64,000 bases of DNA from Ricinus communis. Taxonomy: Eukaryota; Streptophyta; Magnoliopsida; Malpighiales; Euphorbiaceae. Both the position numbers and the translations under genes were made by a program. Positions within the stretch are counted from its first letter, which is position 1. Each line of letters begins with the position of its first letter. The notes beneath the pieces were generated by a model, which did not search any database, had not been told where the DNA came from, and saw only the letters and a list, made by a program, of their open reading frames with translations. The stretch is from positions 21,266,001-21,330,000 of the forward strand of contig NC_063257.1 of assembly GCF_019578655.1 (NCBI RefSeq), written 5' to 3'. This document shows positions 1-11,184 of this stretch, in pieces.

Positions 1-13
1 CAATTATTGTTCT

Positions 14-60
14 TTTATTCCAAGATCACCCATGTTTTGTGTTCTTTTGCATTTTAGGAG
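14..60 (+). repeat. Possible scrap of a family A LTR at the window edge
   Basis: About 45 bases resemble the early part of the family A LTR (near 14993-15037 and 56000-56045): a run of T, then ATTCCAAGATCACC, then TGTTTTGTGT and a stretch ending in TTTTAGGAG. The match is short and stops where Tat-type coding traces begin, so it is either a truncated LTR or a chance fragment. Confidence 0.3.
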
Positions 61-299
61 AATTTATTATGCCGAGTGGTTGGGAACTAGATGACGATGA
101 GCAAGAAACCAGTGACTCTTCCCCTCTAGATGTATGGAAGAAGGGTGAAAAGACGTCGATAATGGCCATAGACATCTAGTATAATTATGGGGATGAGGGT
201 GGAGTCCAAGTCAACGGGGCAAAAGATATATGGACAAACATTGACTCTAATAAAGAAACCAAGATAATGGGTAAAAGTGAGGACAACGGGAAACAAGAG

Positions 300-1267
300 T
301 TGAAATAGGTTGAGTAAGCTCCAAAAGAAGAGGGCATTGGGCTATTAGAAGAGTTGAAAAAGAATAAGAAGATGACCAATATCTGGGAGCTGTTGATGCA
401 CTAACAAGACTATAGAAAGGCTATGATTTAGACCTTATCTAGCATCACTATAAGCACAAGGGCTACTCTTGAGGAAATGATCAAAATCATAATTGACAAG
501 ATCAATGAGATGATTACTTTCTCGAACCAAGACTTGCCACTGGAAGGAAGGAACCATAACAAGGCTCTCTATATAGCAGTTGAAGTGAAGGGGAAGAGGA
601 CCCTTGTGTAATGGTAGATGATGGGCCAACCTTCAATGTATGTCCTTCTCGCATACTTCCTAAATTGAGGATGACTGCGAAAGACCTAAAGTTGTCAGAC
701 ATGGTCATAAGAGCCTATGCTGAGACTAAGAGGGACGTGGAAGGGACATTTTCAGCACTCGTAAAGACGGTCCCATAAAATTCTTAGTCAAATTTACTCT
801 CCTGGATATCCTAATAACCTCTACTTTATTATTATGTAGGCCATGGTTTCATACCCTAAGAGAAGTCCCTTCCACTATGCATCAAAAAGTCAAATTTCCT
901 CACGAATGAGAGATAATCACCATCAATAATGAAGGTGGTAAGGTCGTCTCGGCTATTCAGGAAGCTGCTAAGGAGCTCAAGGCTCCAACTAGATTTCAAG
1001 TCACTGTCCTCTATGAGGACTTTATGGATCCTAAAGTGGCAAGTATGTTAAAAAAATGGACTTCATGCTTGAAATGGAGCTGTGGAAGAATCAACAGGAG
1101 ATCGCAGAGCTGCTTAACTTCGAGTGACAAAAGACCCGATATGGTCTAGGATACAAGAAGGATGAAGATAAAGGCAAACCAAACGATAAAGTTTTAAAAT
1201 ACATTTTTGTCTAGGAGTACAAGGCTACTCTGGGAAGCCCGAACCCATTATTATAGTTAGAACTGAG
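300..1267 (+). pseudogene. Tat-type protease region, degenerate
   Basis: Broken frames between about 330 and 1190 give traces known from Tat polyproteins. There is a segment reading DLPLEGRNHNKALYI before the protease, a protease-like stretch around 610-760 containing DDGPTFNVCP where the family normally has D-[DN]-G-S, a GRPWFH-like trace near 838 followed by VPSTMHQKVKFPHE, and a G-patch-like stretch (NQQEIAELLNFE, then RYGLGYKKDEDK) around 1085-1165. Stops interrupt all of these, so no product is expected. The order matches the upstream half of a Tat pol reading frame that continues into the next entry. Confidence 0.65.
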
Positions 1268-1879
1268 GTGTCTGGATTTAAGAATTTTAAGAATTTGATC
1301 ATCGACAGGATGGTAGGGCTGAGCATCAAGGATGTCCGAAAGAAGGTCACATCCAAGGTTGAAGAGTTGAAGCTGGAAGAGTTTATCCGCTTGCTAGAGA
1401 ATCTGAGTCCGCAAGGGTTAGCTGCCCTAATAGAAGAAAATATCATTGATGTATTTTATAAAGAAACTGATGTAATAACGTTTGATCTTTATGAGGATGA
1501 GGTCTTTTTTGCTTCCAAGATTAATAATATGAACTCTAATTTTGCTTACTTGTGTGATGTCTTTCCTGATGGTAGTGTGCATTTTAATAATCATAACATA
1601 TGCATGTTTGACATAAATTTTATTCAAATTAATTCATTTAATTTAGGCACAGATGAAAATCCAAGGTATATTTCGATTACTCATTATATAACTCCTGAGG
1701 AGATGAAAGAATTTGGAAAGATAATAGAAAAGAGAAAATCAGTATTTGCTTGGTTATATGACGACCTGCCAAGATTAGATAGAAAGACAGCAGAGCATCA
1801 TATTCCGACATATCCGAACATCAAGCCTATCAAGCAGAAAATGAGAAAGCTAAGGCCAGACTGGGTAGAGAAGATCTAA
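1268..1879 (+). pseudogene. Tat-type pol, region just before RT
   Basis: This is the longest open stretch of the left copy, 203 codons. The N-terminal half has no clear motif. The C-terminal third carries the lineage hallmark before RT: VFAWLYDDLPRLD followed by HHIPTYPNIKPIKQKMRKL. In Tat proteins this is followed by a lysine-rich helix and the RT fingers; here a stop follows IKKI-type sequence at 1879 and RT coding continues degenerately. The ATG is internal to the polyprotein and is not a natural start. It is inferred to be part of a gag-pol polyprotein that made the reverse transcription machinery in virus-like particles. Confidence 0.75.
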
Positions 1880-2288
1880 GAAGAGATCGTTAAGCAGGTA
1901 AAAGCGAACTTCCTTAATGTAGTCGACTATCCTGAATGGTTTGTGACTATCGCCACGGTCTTGAAAAAAGGATGTCTGTGAATTACTAGGACCTGAATAA
2001 TGCATGCCCTAAGGATAGGTGAATCCTAATTAGGGTTGTGAGTAATTGAACCAAAATTATTTTTCTAAAATCAATTTGGACCTAGTTAATAAAAAAAATT
2101 AAGTTTAAGGGTTGAATTGGTAGTTCTTAAAAGAGGTCAGAGGGTTTGTAAGACATCTGCAATACATCAGTAGGTTCATTTCTAAGCTCATAATAGTTTG
2201 TGATCCTATCTTCAAGCTTTTGAGGAAACACCGACTCGTTGTGTAGGATGAGCATTGTTAGAAAGCCTTCGACAAGATCAAAGAGTAC
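1880..2288 (+). pseudogene. Tat-type RT, core deleted
   Basis: The RT fingers are partly readable (near 1927: YPEWFVTIATVLKK, then near 1993 DLNNACPKD). The sequence then breaks into AT-rich non-coding DNA at about 2020-2130. Traces resume with GFVRHLQYISRFISKL and FKLLRK at about 2143-2225, which belong to the RT thumb/connection. The palm with the catalytic YxDD-type motif is absent, so roughly 150 codons were lost. This copy cannot encode an active RT. Confidence 0.65.
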
Positions 2289-2690
2289 TTGATAAAGCTG
2301 CCGGTATTGAACCCACCTAGGGATGGTAGGCCGTTGATTCTCTACTTGGCCTTAGAGGAGGAAGCTATGGGAGCAATGGTGGCGCAGTGCGGGCCTAACG
2401 ATGTAGAACATGCGATCTATTATCTCAATAAGAAGTTGATGCCCTATGAATCAAAGTATAATCTTATAGAGAAGATGTGTTTGACTATGATATGGGCTAC
2501 GAGGAAATTGAGACACTATTTCTAGTCTTATAGGGTTCATGCGATTTTAAAGATAGACATGCTGAGAATCTATTCGAAGCTCCTTCTCTCACAGAAAAGT
2601 TGGCTAGATGGTTAGTACTCCTAATAGAATTCGAGATATAGTATGTCATAAAGAAGGTAGTCAAAGGAAGAGTTGTAGCAGAATTCTTGG
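2289..2690 (+). pseudogene. Tat-type RNase H domain, broken
   Basis: An open stretch of 78 codons (2289-2525) reads as the first RNase H domain of Ty3/gypsy pol: LPVLNPPRDGRPLILYLA, then HAIYYLNKKLMPYESKYN and KMCLTMIWATRKLRHYF. The usual aspartate-containing YL.V/D motif at the start is degenerate (YLALEEEAMG), so activity is unlikely even before the stop at 2523. Downstream traces (SWLDG, YVIKKVVKG) continue to about 2690 with stops. The position between RT remnant and second RNase H fits the Tat order. Confidence 0.7.
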
Positions 2691-2725
2691 CTCAAAATGC
2701 GATTGAGGGAGACGACCCTTGAGAT

Positions 2726-3166
2726 ATGGAATTTCCTGATAAAAATCTAGGGGCAATCAAAATCCAAGAATGGAAGATGTACTTCAACGGGGTAGTGAAT
2801 GTAAGAGGTGCAGGGTTAGGAGTAGTTTTGATCAAGCCTAAGGGAGAAATGCTATCAAAGGCCACGCAATTGGAATTTAGGGTATCAAATAACATGGCAG
2901 AGTATGAAGCATATTTATATGGATTAAAAGCGGCCATGGTAGCATGAGCGAAGTAGTTGTTGGTCTGTGGGGACTTCATGCTAGTGATTCAGTAGGTCAT
3001 TAAAGAATGGGAGGTAAAGGAAGAGAGATTGAACCTGTAGGTCAGCTATCTCAAGACTTTAGTTTGTAATTTCTTCAAGTGTTTGTTCATACACTTGCCT
3101 CAAGATGAGAACCAAATGGTGGATGCATTGGCTACCATTTCATCTATATGGGACAACCCCGCTTAA
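2726..3166 (+). pseudogene. Second, archaeal-type RNase H (aRH) of Tat lineage
   Basis: The first 73 codons (2726-2947) show the aRH pattern: WKMYFNGVVNVRGAGLGVVL (family form W.LYVDGAS...GAG.G..L, with the first catalytic Asp here replaced by Asn), then LEFRVSNNMAEYEAYLYGLK containing the conserved N-x-AEYEAL-type helix. After an in-frame stop the trace continues: VCGDFMLVIQ, then HLPQDENQMVDALATISS near 3096-3141. This additional RNase H is specific to Tat/Ogre/Retand-type elements and is the best evidence for the lineage assignment. Confidence 0.75.
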
Positions 3167-3339
3167 CTCTCGATGAAACCATTGATAATTATAGAGTCTA
3201 TAGTGCCTTGCTATTATGGAGAGCGGATAATGGAAGTCTAGATCGGACTAGAGGAGAAGCCTTGGTTTTACGACTTGTAGAGGTTCGTAGAAGATAGGGA
3301 ATATCGAGAAGAGGCTTTTATAAGGGATAAGTACACATT

Positions 3340-3993
3340 ATGAATCTAAGCTAGGAATTACATTAGCCACGACATGGTGTTCTATAGAAGGATAGCTTCT
3401 GGTGTCCAACTCAGATTCTGACCAAAAAGGAAGCACAAGTGGTGATGGAAGAAATGCACAAAGGAGTGTGCAGACCTTATATGAACGACATTGTGTTAAC
3501 TAGAAAGATTATGCATCAAGGTCACTACTGGTTAACAATGGAGAAGGATTGCATAGCTTTAATAAGAAAGTGCCATGAGTGTCAAGTATATAGGTCACTA
3601 CTGAACAATCTGACATCTTCTTGGCCTTTTACAGCCTGGAGAATCGATATTATTGGAGAGATAAAGCCTCTTTCAAATGGTTACAGGTTCATAGTTGTAG
3701 CGATCGACTACTTCTTTAAGTGGGTTGAGGCTGAGTCATTTACTACTATGGGGGCAAGGCAGATGGCCAGATTTATAAAGAGGAACCTGATCTATACGTA
3801 TGGGGTCCTAGATCATATTATGACAAATAATGGAATGCAATTTATGGGTGAAATAGTAGATTTGCTAGCGGAGTATAAGATCGAACATCATAGGTCTTCT
3901 TCATACAAGCCTCAAGCAAATGGTGTGGTAAAAGCGGCTAGTAAGAATCTAAAGAAGATACTCTTAAAGATAGTATGGAATCACAAGGATTGA
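3340..3993 (+). pseudogene. Tat-type integrase: zinc finger and inactive core
   Basis: The open part (3439-3993, 184 codons) contains the HHCC zinc-binding region (histidines in MHKGVC and HQGHYW, cysteines in KCHECQ) and a DDE core. The first catalytic Asp is present (WRIDIIGE). The second position reads MTNNGMQF, with Asn where the family has Asp. The third reads VVKAASK, with Lys where the catalytic Glu is expected. Two of three catalytic residues are therefore substituted, so the integrase is inactive even where open. It ends at a stop at 3993. Confidence 0.8.
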
Positions 3994-4129
3994 TCGACAT
4001 GATAGATTCCATACTCTATGGTTTACGAGACTAAGGCAGTCTTGCTAGTCGAGTTAGAATTAAAGTCTTTGAGGGTCATGCTGGAGGTTGAAATACTAGA
4101 GTACTAGTGGGTTGAGTAGAGATACCAGC

Positions 4130-4433
4130 ATTTGACTTTAATCAATGGAAAAAGGATGAAAGCCTTGTATTATATGCAGCTATACCAAAAGCAGATAGCC
4201 AAGGCATTCAATAAGAAGGTCGAACTAGAAAAAAAATTAGAGTTAGTGACTTGGTGTTGAAACACACAAGACCAACTGCATTCAATCCAAGAGGAAAGTT
4301 CAAGCTTAATTGGGAAGGCCTGTATTTGGTTAAGAAGATCCTACTTAAAGGTGCTGCTAAGATTTCAAACCTAGAAGGGAATGAATTCTCCAAGCCTATT
4401 AACCTGGATCATCTCAAGAAATATTATATATAA
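4130..4433 (+). pseudogene. Tat-type integrase C-terminal domain
   Basis: After about 130 bases of broken frame, an open stretch (4251-4433, 60 codons) gives the GPY/F-like C-terminal module: PRGKFKLNWEGLYLVKK, then GAAKISNLEGNEFSKP and ending NLDHLKKYYI, the normal end of Tat pol. The family GPY is changed to GLY. This marks the end of the + strand polyprotein. Confidence 0.75.
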
Positions 4434-4769
4434 AAATAATAATAAGAAGAAGAAAAATGAAATAACTAGAAATAAATATCCCGCTAATTAGAAAACCTGA
4501 AAAGGCTAGTCATGCAAGAATTAAGGCATAAAGAGAGAAAATAATCAGCTAGAAAATCTGAAAGGACTAGCTGATAATAGGAGTTGTATCATGAGAAATC
4601 CAAATGTACTTATTTGGGCTTTTACTAAATGAATAAACTGTTTAGAATTTTTATCAAATATATATATGTCTGTTTATTACTTTATGTACTACTAAAAGAA
4701 AGGGCTAAACTGAGTCCTAAGTAAAATAAATGAGGCCTAAGAAGAAGCATTCTTCATTTTCTTCTTTTA
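4434..4769. other. Post-pol non-coding stretch of the Tat element
   Basis: No gene on either strand. It holds two related short units, AGAAAACCTGAAAAGGCTAG near 4490 and CTAGAAAATCTGAAAGGACT near 4550. They resemble the diverged units at 58230-58360 on the far side of the CACTA insertion and are typical of the 3' non-coding part of Tat elements. Confidence 0.5.
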
Positions 4770-4921
4770 GCATATGCATCTCTAGATTTAGTAGCTAGTT
4801 GTCGAGTACTTTTGAACCTTGCAAATCCAGGTGTAGTGGTAGTCTGAAGCCGGACCCAAGCTTTGAAGTTGTCACATGTGGTCAAGTCACCTTTAGCATC
4901 AAGATTGCGCTTTATAGTACG
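4770..4921 (-). pseudogene. Antisense Tat gene, fragment left of the CACTA insertion
   Basis: Read on the minus strand from 4921, an open frame of about 50 codons runs through DNFKAWVRLQTTTTPGFARF and ends in a basic stretch, KSRDAYAKRRK, before a stop near 4760. The frame is continuous across the CACTA insertion with the minus-strand exon at 57832-58200, whose last codons read KIERLYPHR. This is inferred to be the 3' part of the same antisense gene. Its function is unknown. Confidence 0.5.
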
Positions 4922-5230
4922 CACTATAAGAAAATAGCGGAAGATGGAGATCGTTACTAGAGGGGTTAAATCCGCCGTTAAGGCAACTTAGCGACGAACT
5001 TACAACGAAAAATATATGTCGGTAAGGTGATCATCATTAATCACTTATCACAAAAATTTTAAGTCCGTTGCTAATATAGCGACTGATGAGGTGATGGATA
5101 ATCATCAATAAATGGTGGGAAAGACTTATAAACTTGGCGATGGAATTGGAGAGAGCATCATCGCTAAGGAAATCTAGTTAGCTAGGAAATGAGTCCCTCG
5201 CTAGTATGGCAGCATAATGTCCCTAGGAAA
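4922..5230. repeat. CACTA left terminal and subterminal repeats
   Basis: After the terminal inverted repeat come multiple short motifs related to AGCGAC/TCGCTA (for example near 4990, 5090, 5160 and 5200), often with CCGTTGCTAA or CATCGCTAAG. In En/Spm elements, subterminal repeats of this type bind the TNPA protein. Confidence 0.75.
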
Positions 5231-5479
5231 TCTGCTTTTTAATATAAAAATATATTAATTATTTATTAGTAATGTTAATAAAACACATAATATATAGAAA
5301 CTAAATGAGAAAATGAGTTAAATTATATATAAATCAATAAAAAATTTGGATACAAAATATAATGTCATAAAGCATCTAGAATGTATAAAACTACAAAAAG
5401 ATAAAAAAAGTCAACAGTCAATAAGTTAATGATCAGGATCAGAGGCGGACGAAGGAAGATCCTATAGAGGTGCAAGCTG
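5231..5479. other. AT-rich CACTA interior, no gene seen
   Basis: Mostly A/T with no coding trace on either strand. It lies just downstream of the minus-strand TNPA-like gene and may hold its 3' untranslated region. Confidence 0.4.
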
Positions 5480-7200
5480 GCCGGAATGTGGCATCTCCAT
5501 AATGAGGCATCACATGTACTCCAATTGCTTTTGCATTTACTCCTGCATCTACCACTCCATTGTGACCCGTTGTGCCTCCATGCTACCCATTGCTCCTCCA
5601 GTGCCACTGCTCGCTGCTCCCATATGCTATTGCAGCTCCTGCTGCAACTCTTGGCAAATAGTGTCTCACATACACTGGACATCAAAATTTGGAGATGCAG
5701 TAGTGGAGGAGGAGGAACTGTTATAAAAGCCTAGAGCTCTGGCACCCATGCCGTACACTCGATGCTTCTTCTCTCCACCAGACACTTGTAAGAACAATTG
5801 CTTCGGATCTAGCTTTTCCGTCTCTATTGAACCATCCTAGGTCTGACTAGCTTTCTCCTTTAACTCATTATAACAATCCTACAATTAATTAAAAAAATGT
5901 ATAATAGAATAAAATTGTTAAAAATTAATTAGGAAAATTAATCTTAAATATTAATTGTTAATAAACTTATAGCTCCTTCAATAGACCTCTTGTCGATCCA
6001 GTCTTTATTCTTCTTGCTCGTGTGCGTAGTCTCAAAAAGCTCTATGTAGTCTGGCTCTCGACCTAATTCTTTAGCATGCCAAAGAAAACATTATACATTT
6101 AAATAAATAAACTTAAATAAATATTAAAAATATAATTTAAGATATGATTCTTACCACATGTCTACTATGCTCTGCCATAGAGATAGAACCTCTAATAATG
6201 GCGTGAAGAACTAGATTCAGGGCTACCTATCTCGCTCACTCGGTTCTTTGATGTTGTAGCACACTTGGCTTTGAAATCAGTCTTGGACCATTCTTGCTGC
6301 CAATTGTCCCAAACATTCTGCGGGATAACTAACAGTCTCTTGCCAGATCTCCTCCACTTTGACAAATTATTAGTGTATCAGATACCTGCCTGCGATTCCC
6401 ACCTCCTACGAATCTAGGTCTCGAGATGTGGCTGCCACGTAAAGTGTTTCCGATAAAAAAATAAAAAAATATATTACTCAAAAGTTACTTGAAAGTGTAG
6501 AAATAGTTAGTAATAAAAAAAAAATGAAAATTCAGCAGAATCTCTCCTATACAATGAATATATACCCCTGTAAAACGAGTCTATGTCGTGTTAATATAAT
6601 TTTTAAAAAATAATAATTATACAGGTATTAGTTGAAAATTTTAAACCTGAAACTACTGGCAATAATACTCTATAGTAGCCGGTGGTATGGTTTTCCATGA
6701 ATGGCCAGCAAGATCCATTTTTTGGAGAAAAATCTTCGATATGGTGGACGAACAAGCATTGGACTGAAAAAAACTATTTTTCAAAACAAACAAAAATTAT
6801 ATATAATAATAAAAATAAACAAACAAATAATAAATAAATTATAAACTATACATACCTCCTAGAATGGAGCTCGAGTAACTGCCTAGCAGCACTTAACTCT
6901 GCTACCGAGGCCGAGAATAGTGACTGGCGCGCCACATCAAAAGCTGTGGGAGATGGTGTGGATGACTGTGATGGGGAGGATGGTACATGTGAGGATGATG
7001 TAGAAGGACATATAGGGGGTAGCGCAACAAGCTGGAGGAGAGGGAAATGATAATGTCGATGACGCCTCTGACCCTCACCTGCCTCGGCCTCGGCCTCGAT
7101 CATCTAATCCTCATCTGGGTCGCCCTTGCTTGTCGGTCCCTCGCCTTTGCCCGTTAGTCCCTTGACCTGATTGTGTAGACCCGTCTCGACCCCTGATACT
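5480..7200 (-). pseudogene. TNPA-like CACTA protein (plant transposase, Ptta/En/Spm family)
   Basis: Coding traces on the minus strand, 5' to 3': an acidic, Pro/Ser-rich leader (about 7200-6850); MDLAGHSWKTIPPATIEYYC near 6715-6655; a probable intron (about 6650-6450); then HFTWQPHLETQIRRRWES and NVWDNWQQEWSKTDFKAKC and KNRVSEIGSP (about 6445-6210), the core pattern of the plant transposase family PF03004; and finally DGSIETEKLDPKQLFLQVS with KKHRVYGMGARALGF (about 5850-5730). Stops and indels make it a pseudogene. In En/Spm the equivalent protein binds the subterminal repeats and assists TNP2-type transposase. Confidence 0.7.
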
Positions 7201-7389
7201 AACTATAGTAAAACTATATGAGTCAAATATACAAACAGAATCATTGGCAAAAAGAAAATCTAAATTAATAGATAATCACTTTCGAACAAAATTCTTTCTA
7301 AAGATTAAAATTCCAAATAATACATATTAGTAGAAATGAATATGTTCAACATCATCTAAAACATTATCTCTAATCACTATTAATCTCAT
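7201..7389. other. Spacer between TNPA-like and TNP2-like genes
   Basis: AT-rich, no coding trace recognised. It separates the start of the TNPA-like gene from the acidic tail of TNP2. Confidence 0.4.
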
Positions 7390-10300
7390 CGTACAAACCC
7401 TCATCCTCTTTTGTTTCTTCATCCTTATCATTCGATTCCAACTCTTTCTCTTCCTCTTCCTCAATATTGTTATCATCAATTTCTAGGTATTCAACTTATG
7501 GATCATTCAAAGAGACAAACTATGTAACGTCTTCAATTGCAATAAAATGAGTTTCAATGTCATGTTCTTAGAAGGTCGGTATGACTTGAAACAGTTGTAT
7601 TATTTCAAATGATTTTGGGATTTTGATGACAACCTTTGATTTAATTTTCCAAATAGCCCACCTTTCGCTTCTGTCACACCTTAGGCTAGGGTAAGGACAA
7701 AAAACACATGACAAACTTCAGCAGCCAAAATAAATGGCTCATACTTATTAAATTTGGCTTGTGGTTGACCTAAAAAAGTTTATATTGAAGATGGACTTTA
7801 GTAATGCTGGATACTCCAACTGTATAACTTTAATTAGCCGCCTATATTAGTCACTCTCATCGCTATTGTAACTGGATCCTTTTATGCACACACTACTGTT
7901 CATGGTAGCTCTGTTAGAACCATACCATTCAGTATGAAATTTGTATCCATTCATGTCATATACCGAGTACGATGTGGCAGTTCGCAGAGGACCTTTAGCT
8001 AAATCCTTTATAAATTGGTTTGACATATTGTTTTATGAATTGTGCGCCTAAAGAAATTAATCACCCAATGAACAAAATATGCTAATTGAAATGAAAATTC
8101 AAATTAACAAATTTAATGCAAACACAAATACTCACGTAGTTGTCAAACCAATATAAAAATTCATGTTTAAGTTTAGCATCAACCTAATGTTTTTCAATGT
8201 TTGGTTGTCGTTGCTTTAAATCATTAATAAAAATTCTACAACATAAAAAAACAACATATTCAATTTGCTTTATGAAAATGAAATATGAAATATGAATAGT
8301 TAATCAATATACGGTTCAACTTTTGAGCAATTGAGTAAAATATAGCATTGAGCAGCATTATATTCTTCTACTGTCATAAATCTTGATTCCCTTTTCCAAT
8401 TGCTCGACCGAGATATTTAAATATTGAAAGATTATTTTCATGACTTTTTCCCACTGCTGAACTCATCATTACGTGGCAGTTTATGATGCCTCATACTTAC
8501 ATGATCCTCAAAGCAGTGTGAACAAAACAATGACACTTCTATGACCAAATATGCATTGCATATTGATCCTTCCACCTTCACTTTATTTCTTACATTACTT
8601 TTTAATCTCCGAAGGTACCTACAACATCGAAACATAATAAATACATAATGCATATTGGACATGATACAATTCTTTAGCCCAATATAACTTTAATTTCTTA
8701 CCTGTCAAACAGATACATCCATTGATATTGTATCGGATTGGCTATTCTTGCTTTATAAGCCAAGTGGATCATAAGATGTTCCATAGAGTCAAAGAAGCTT
8801 GGAGGAAAAATACACTCCAACTTATAGAGAATAATAGGAATCTCTACTTTCAACCGTATCATGTCTTCATTAGTTATTGTTGTAGCTATGAGATCCTTAA
8901 AGAAAAGGCTAAATTATGTTAGTGCCTTCCACACATTATTAGGAAGTAGTTCACGGAATGCAATAGGAATCAATCGTTGCATGAAAACATGGCAATTTGA
9001 CTTTTCATCCTAAAGAGCTTAAGTTTCTCCATGTCCATGCATCTAGCCATATTTGACACATATCCATAAGGAAATTTGAGACTTTTTATCCATTCACATA
9101 ATACTTTTTTCGCACGCTTCTCTAGCGTATAACAAGCTTTAGGGTACTTTTCCATTGCAGAACTACATTCCAACTCAGGTTGACGACAATATTGATACAT
9201 CTCCTTTTTAGATTTGATTGTGCCTTTCGTTTTACCATCCACATTCATGGCAATGTTAAACACATTATCAAATACATTTTCTTCAATATGCATCACATCT
9301 AAGTTCTGCCGAATTAGGTTAGTTTTCCAATAAGGTAAATTCCAAAAGATGCTTTTTTCCTCTAACCGCAGCTCTTACAGATCGATCGTTTAATATTAGC
9401 AGCATCAACTTCTGTAACCTTCTTAAGCCCTAGTTGCTTAATATTATGCAATATCTAAACTCCAGATCTAACTGGTGGTGGAACTTTCATCAATATCTTA
9501 TTCTTAATAAATGACTTTTTATCCTTTATAAATTGATGATCTAGTGGTAAGAACTTATGATGGTTATCAAACCACGACTGATTTTTACTCTCAATAAGTG
9601 TAAAAGTATCAACTTGCTCCATGCAATAGGGGCAAGCCAACCTTTTAGCAATACTCCAACCAGACAACATCGAATATGTAGGAAAATCACTAATTGTCCA
9701 CATAAGTGCAACTCGCATCTAGAAATTTTATTTCCTCGAAATGTCATATGTCTGCACACCTTCATGCCATAATTGTTTAAGTTCTACAATTAGTGACTGT
9801 AAGTAAACATAAAGTTTATCCTTGGGGTTTCTTAGCCTAAGTAGTAAAACCATTAAAAACATGTAGACATCCTTCATACACATCCAAGGTGGCAAATTGT
9901 ACGCTATCACAATAACGAGCCATGAAGAATATTGTTGCCTTGATTGTCCAAACGGTTGAAACCCATCAATGCAAAGACCTAGCCTAACATTTTGACTTTC
10001 AACAGTAAAATCTAGATGTCTAATTAAAATGCATCCAAGCAGGAGAATCTAAGTAATGCCGAATAACACCATCTTCAACCTCATTCTCAACATGCAACCG
10101 CATTTCTCCAACTATTGCTTTTGGTGCATACAATAGTTGCAGTCGATGGGTTAGGGGAAAGTAGTACATCTTCTTATAAGACTATAATATTTTACATCGA
10201 TTACCAACTTCTGGATGTTGCCTTTTATACCGAGGATGATCATAAAACTTGCAACTACTCAAATCATTGTCTTCATCCAAATATAACATGCAACCGTTAG

Positions 10301-10945
10301 GACAACAATGAATCTTTTCTACTGGTAGTCCCATACCGTATACTAATTTCTTAGTACTGTAGAAATTTTCATCTACACTAATATGTTTCATCAGTCGTAT
10401 CATGTCATCAAGATTCCATTCAGACATATGGTGTTATGCTTTCATGTTCATCAACTGAGGTGCAAGCGATAACTACGAATGGTTATTACAACTATAGTAC
10501 GAGTCCTGATCTGCATCCATCAACATTCGTAAAACTTCTGATCCTCAGGGTATGGTAATTCCTCAATGTAACTGGGATTAAATTCAGGACCTGCGACATC
10601 CATTACCATTATTTGGTATGGATTGGATGATTCCGCATATTCTCCATAAAAATCATTAACATTCTGATGTCAGTTATATCCCATAACAGTTTCCCCATGA
10701 AGAGTCTAATCGTAATACTCCAGAACAAAACCATATTTATATAAATGAAGCATAACCATTTCCACTTCATGAAACATGTGGTTCTAGCACTTATGATGTT
10801 TACATGGACACCTTATTTTTGTCCCATCCATTAGTTCTGGTTGACTACATGCAAATTCAATAAAATATTTCATACCGCTGATAAACTCCGGGTTTAGAAG
10901 TCTTTTATGAAGCCTATTATACATCCATTCACAATCATATCTCAT
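7390..10945 (-). pseudogene. TNP2-like CACTA transposase, degenerate
   Basis: The start is taken at 10945 (minus strand). The next 50 codons give the transposase-associated N-terminus: CEWMYNRLHKRLLNPEFI, then GMKYFIEFACSQPELMDGTK and IRCPCKHHKC. Downstream come CPNGCMLYLDEDNDLSSC (near 10300), the TNP2 core VALMWTISDFPTYSMLSGWS with RLACPYCME (about 9715-9610), and HIEENVFDNVFNIAMNVDGK (about 9290). A DUF4218-like segment follows at 8930-8440 (IFPPSFFDSMEHL, YLRRLKSNVRNKVKVEGSIC), then a DUF4216-like segment at 8010-7720 (MDTNFILNGM, KYEPFILAAEVCHVFF), then an acidic Glu/Asp tail (7480-7390). The domain order is that of complete CACTA transposases, but numerous stops and frameshifts rule out function. 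Confidence 0.85.
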
Positions 10946-11184
10946 TCTTTATCCCTGTGTTATTTTCAAAAGATATTAATGTTTAATTAATTAATTAACC
11001 TATAAACAAACTTAATATGCATATTCTTAGTCGTAGGATTAATTGATTTCTTTGATACACTTAATAACACCTTATAACTCCATTTCCTTGATAGGTAGGG
11101 ACCTACTCATTCAGAAATGTATCCATATGACCAAGAATGGATGCATGATATCCATAAATATATAAAAGAAATTGCTAGCATCTC
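10946..11184. other. CACTA interior upstream of TNP2, no gene seen
   Basis: AT-rich DNA between the TNP2 start and the solo LTR. It probably holds part of the TNP2 promoter or leader, together with 12666 onward; no motif is decisive. Confidence 0.35.

Larger units (their letters stand above)
61..4921 (+). mobile_element. Tat-type Ty3/gypsy retrotransposon remnant, left part
   Basis: Translated traces on the + strand follow the Tat/Ogre order: a region before the protease, protease, G-patch-like segment, pre-RT, remnant RT, RNase H, a second archaeal-type RNase H, and integrase. The extra RNase H before integrase is diagnostic of the Tat lineage. The copy is old: many stops, an RT with most of its core missing, and an integrase with substituted catalytic residues. 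It is cut at 4921 by the CACTA element and resumes at 57832. No LTR of this element is recognised inside the window. Confidence 0.8.

Noticed and set aside
8722..8922. 66-codon + strand frame in the CACTA element
   Set aside because: Opposite to the DUF4218-like segment of the TNP2 pseudogene on the minus strand.
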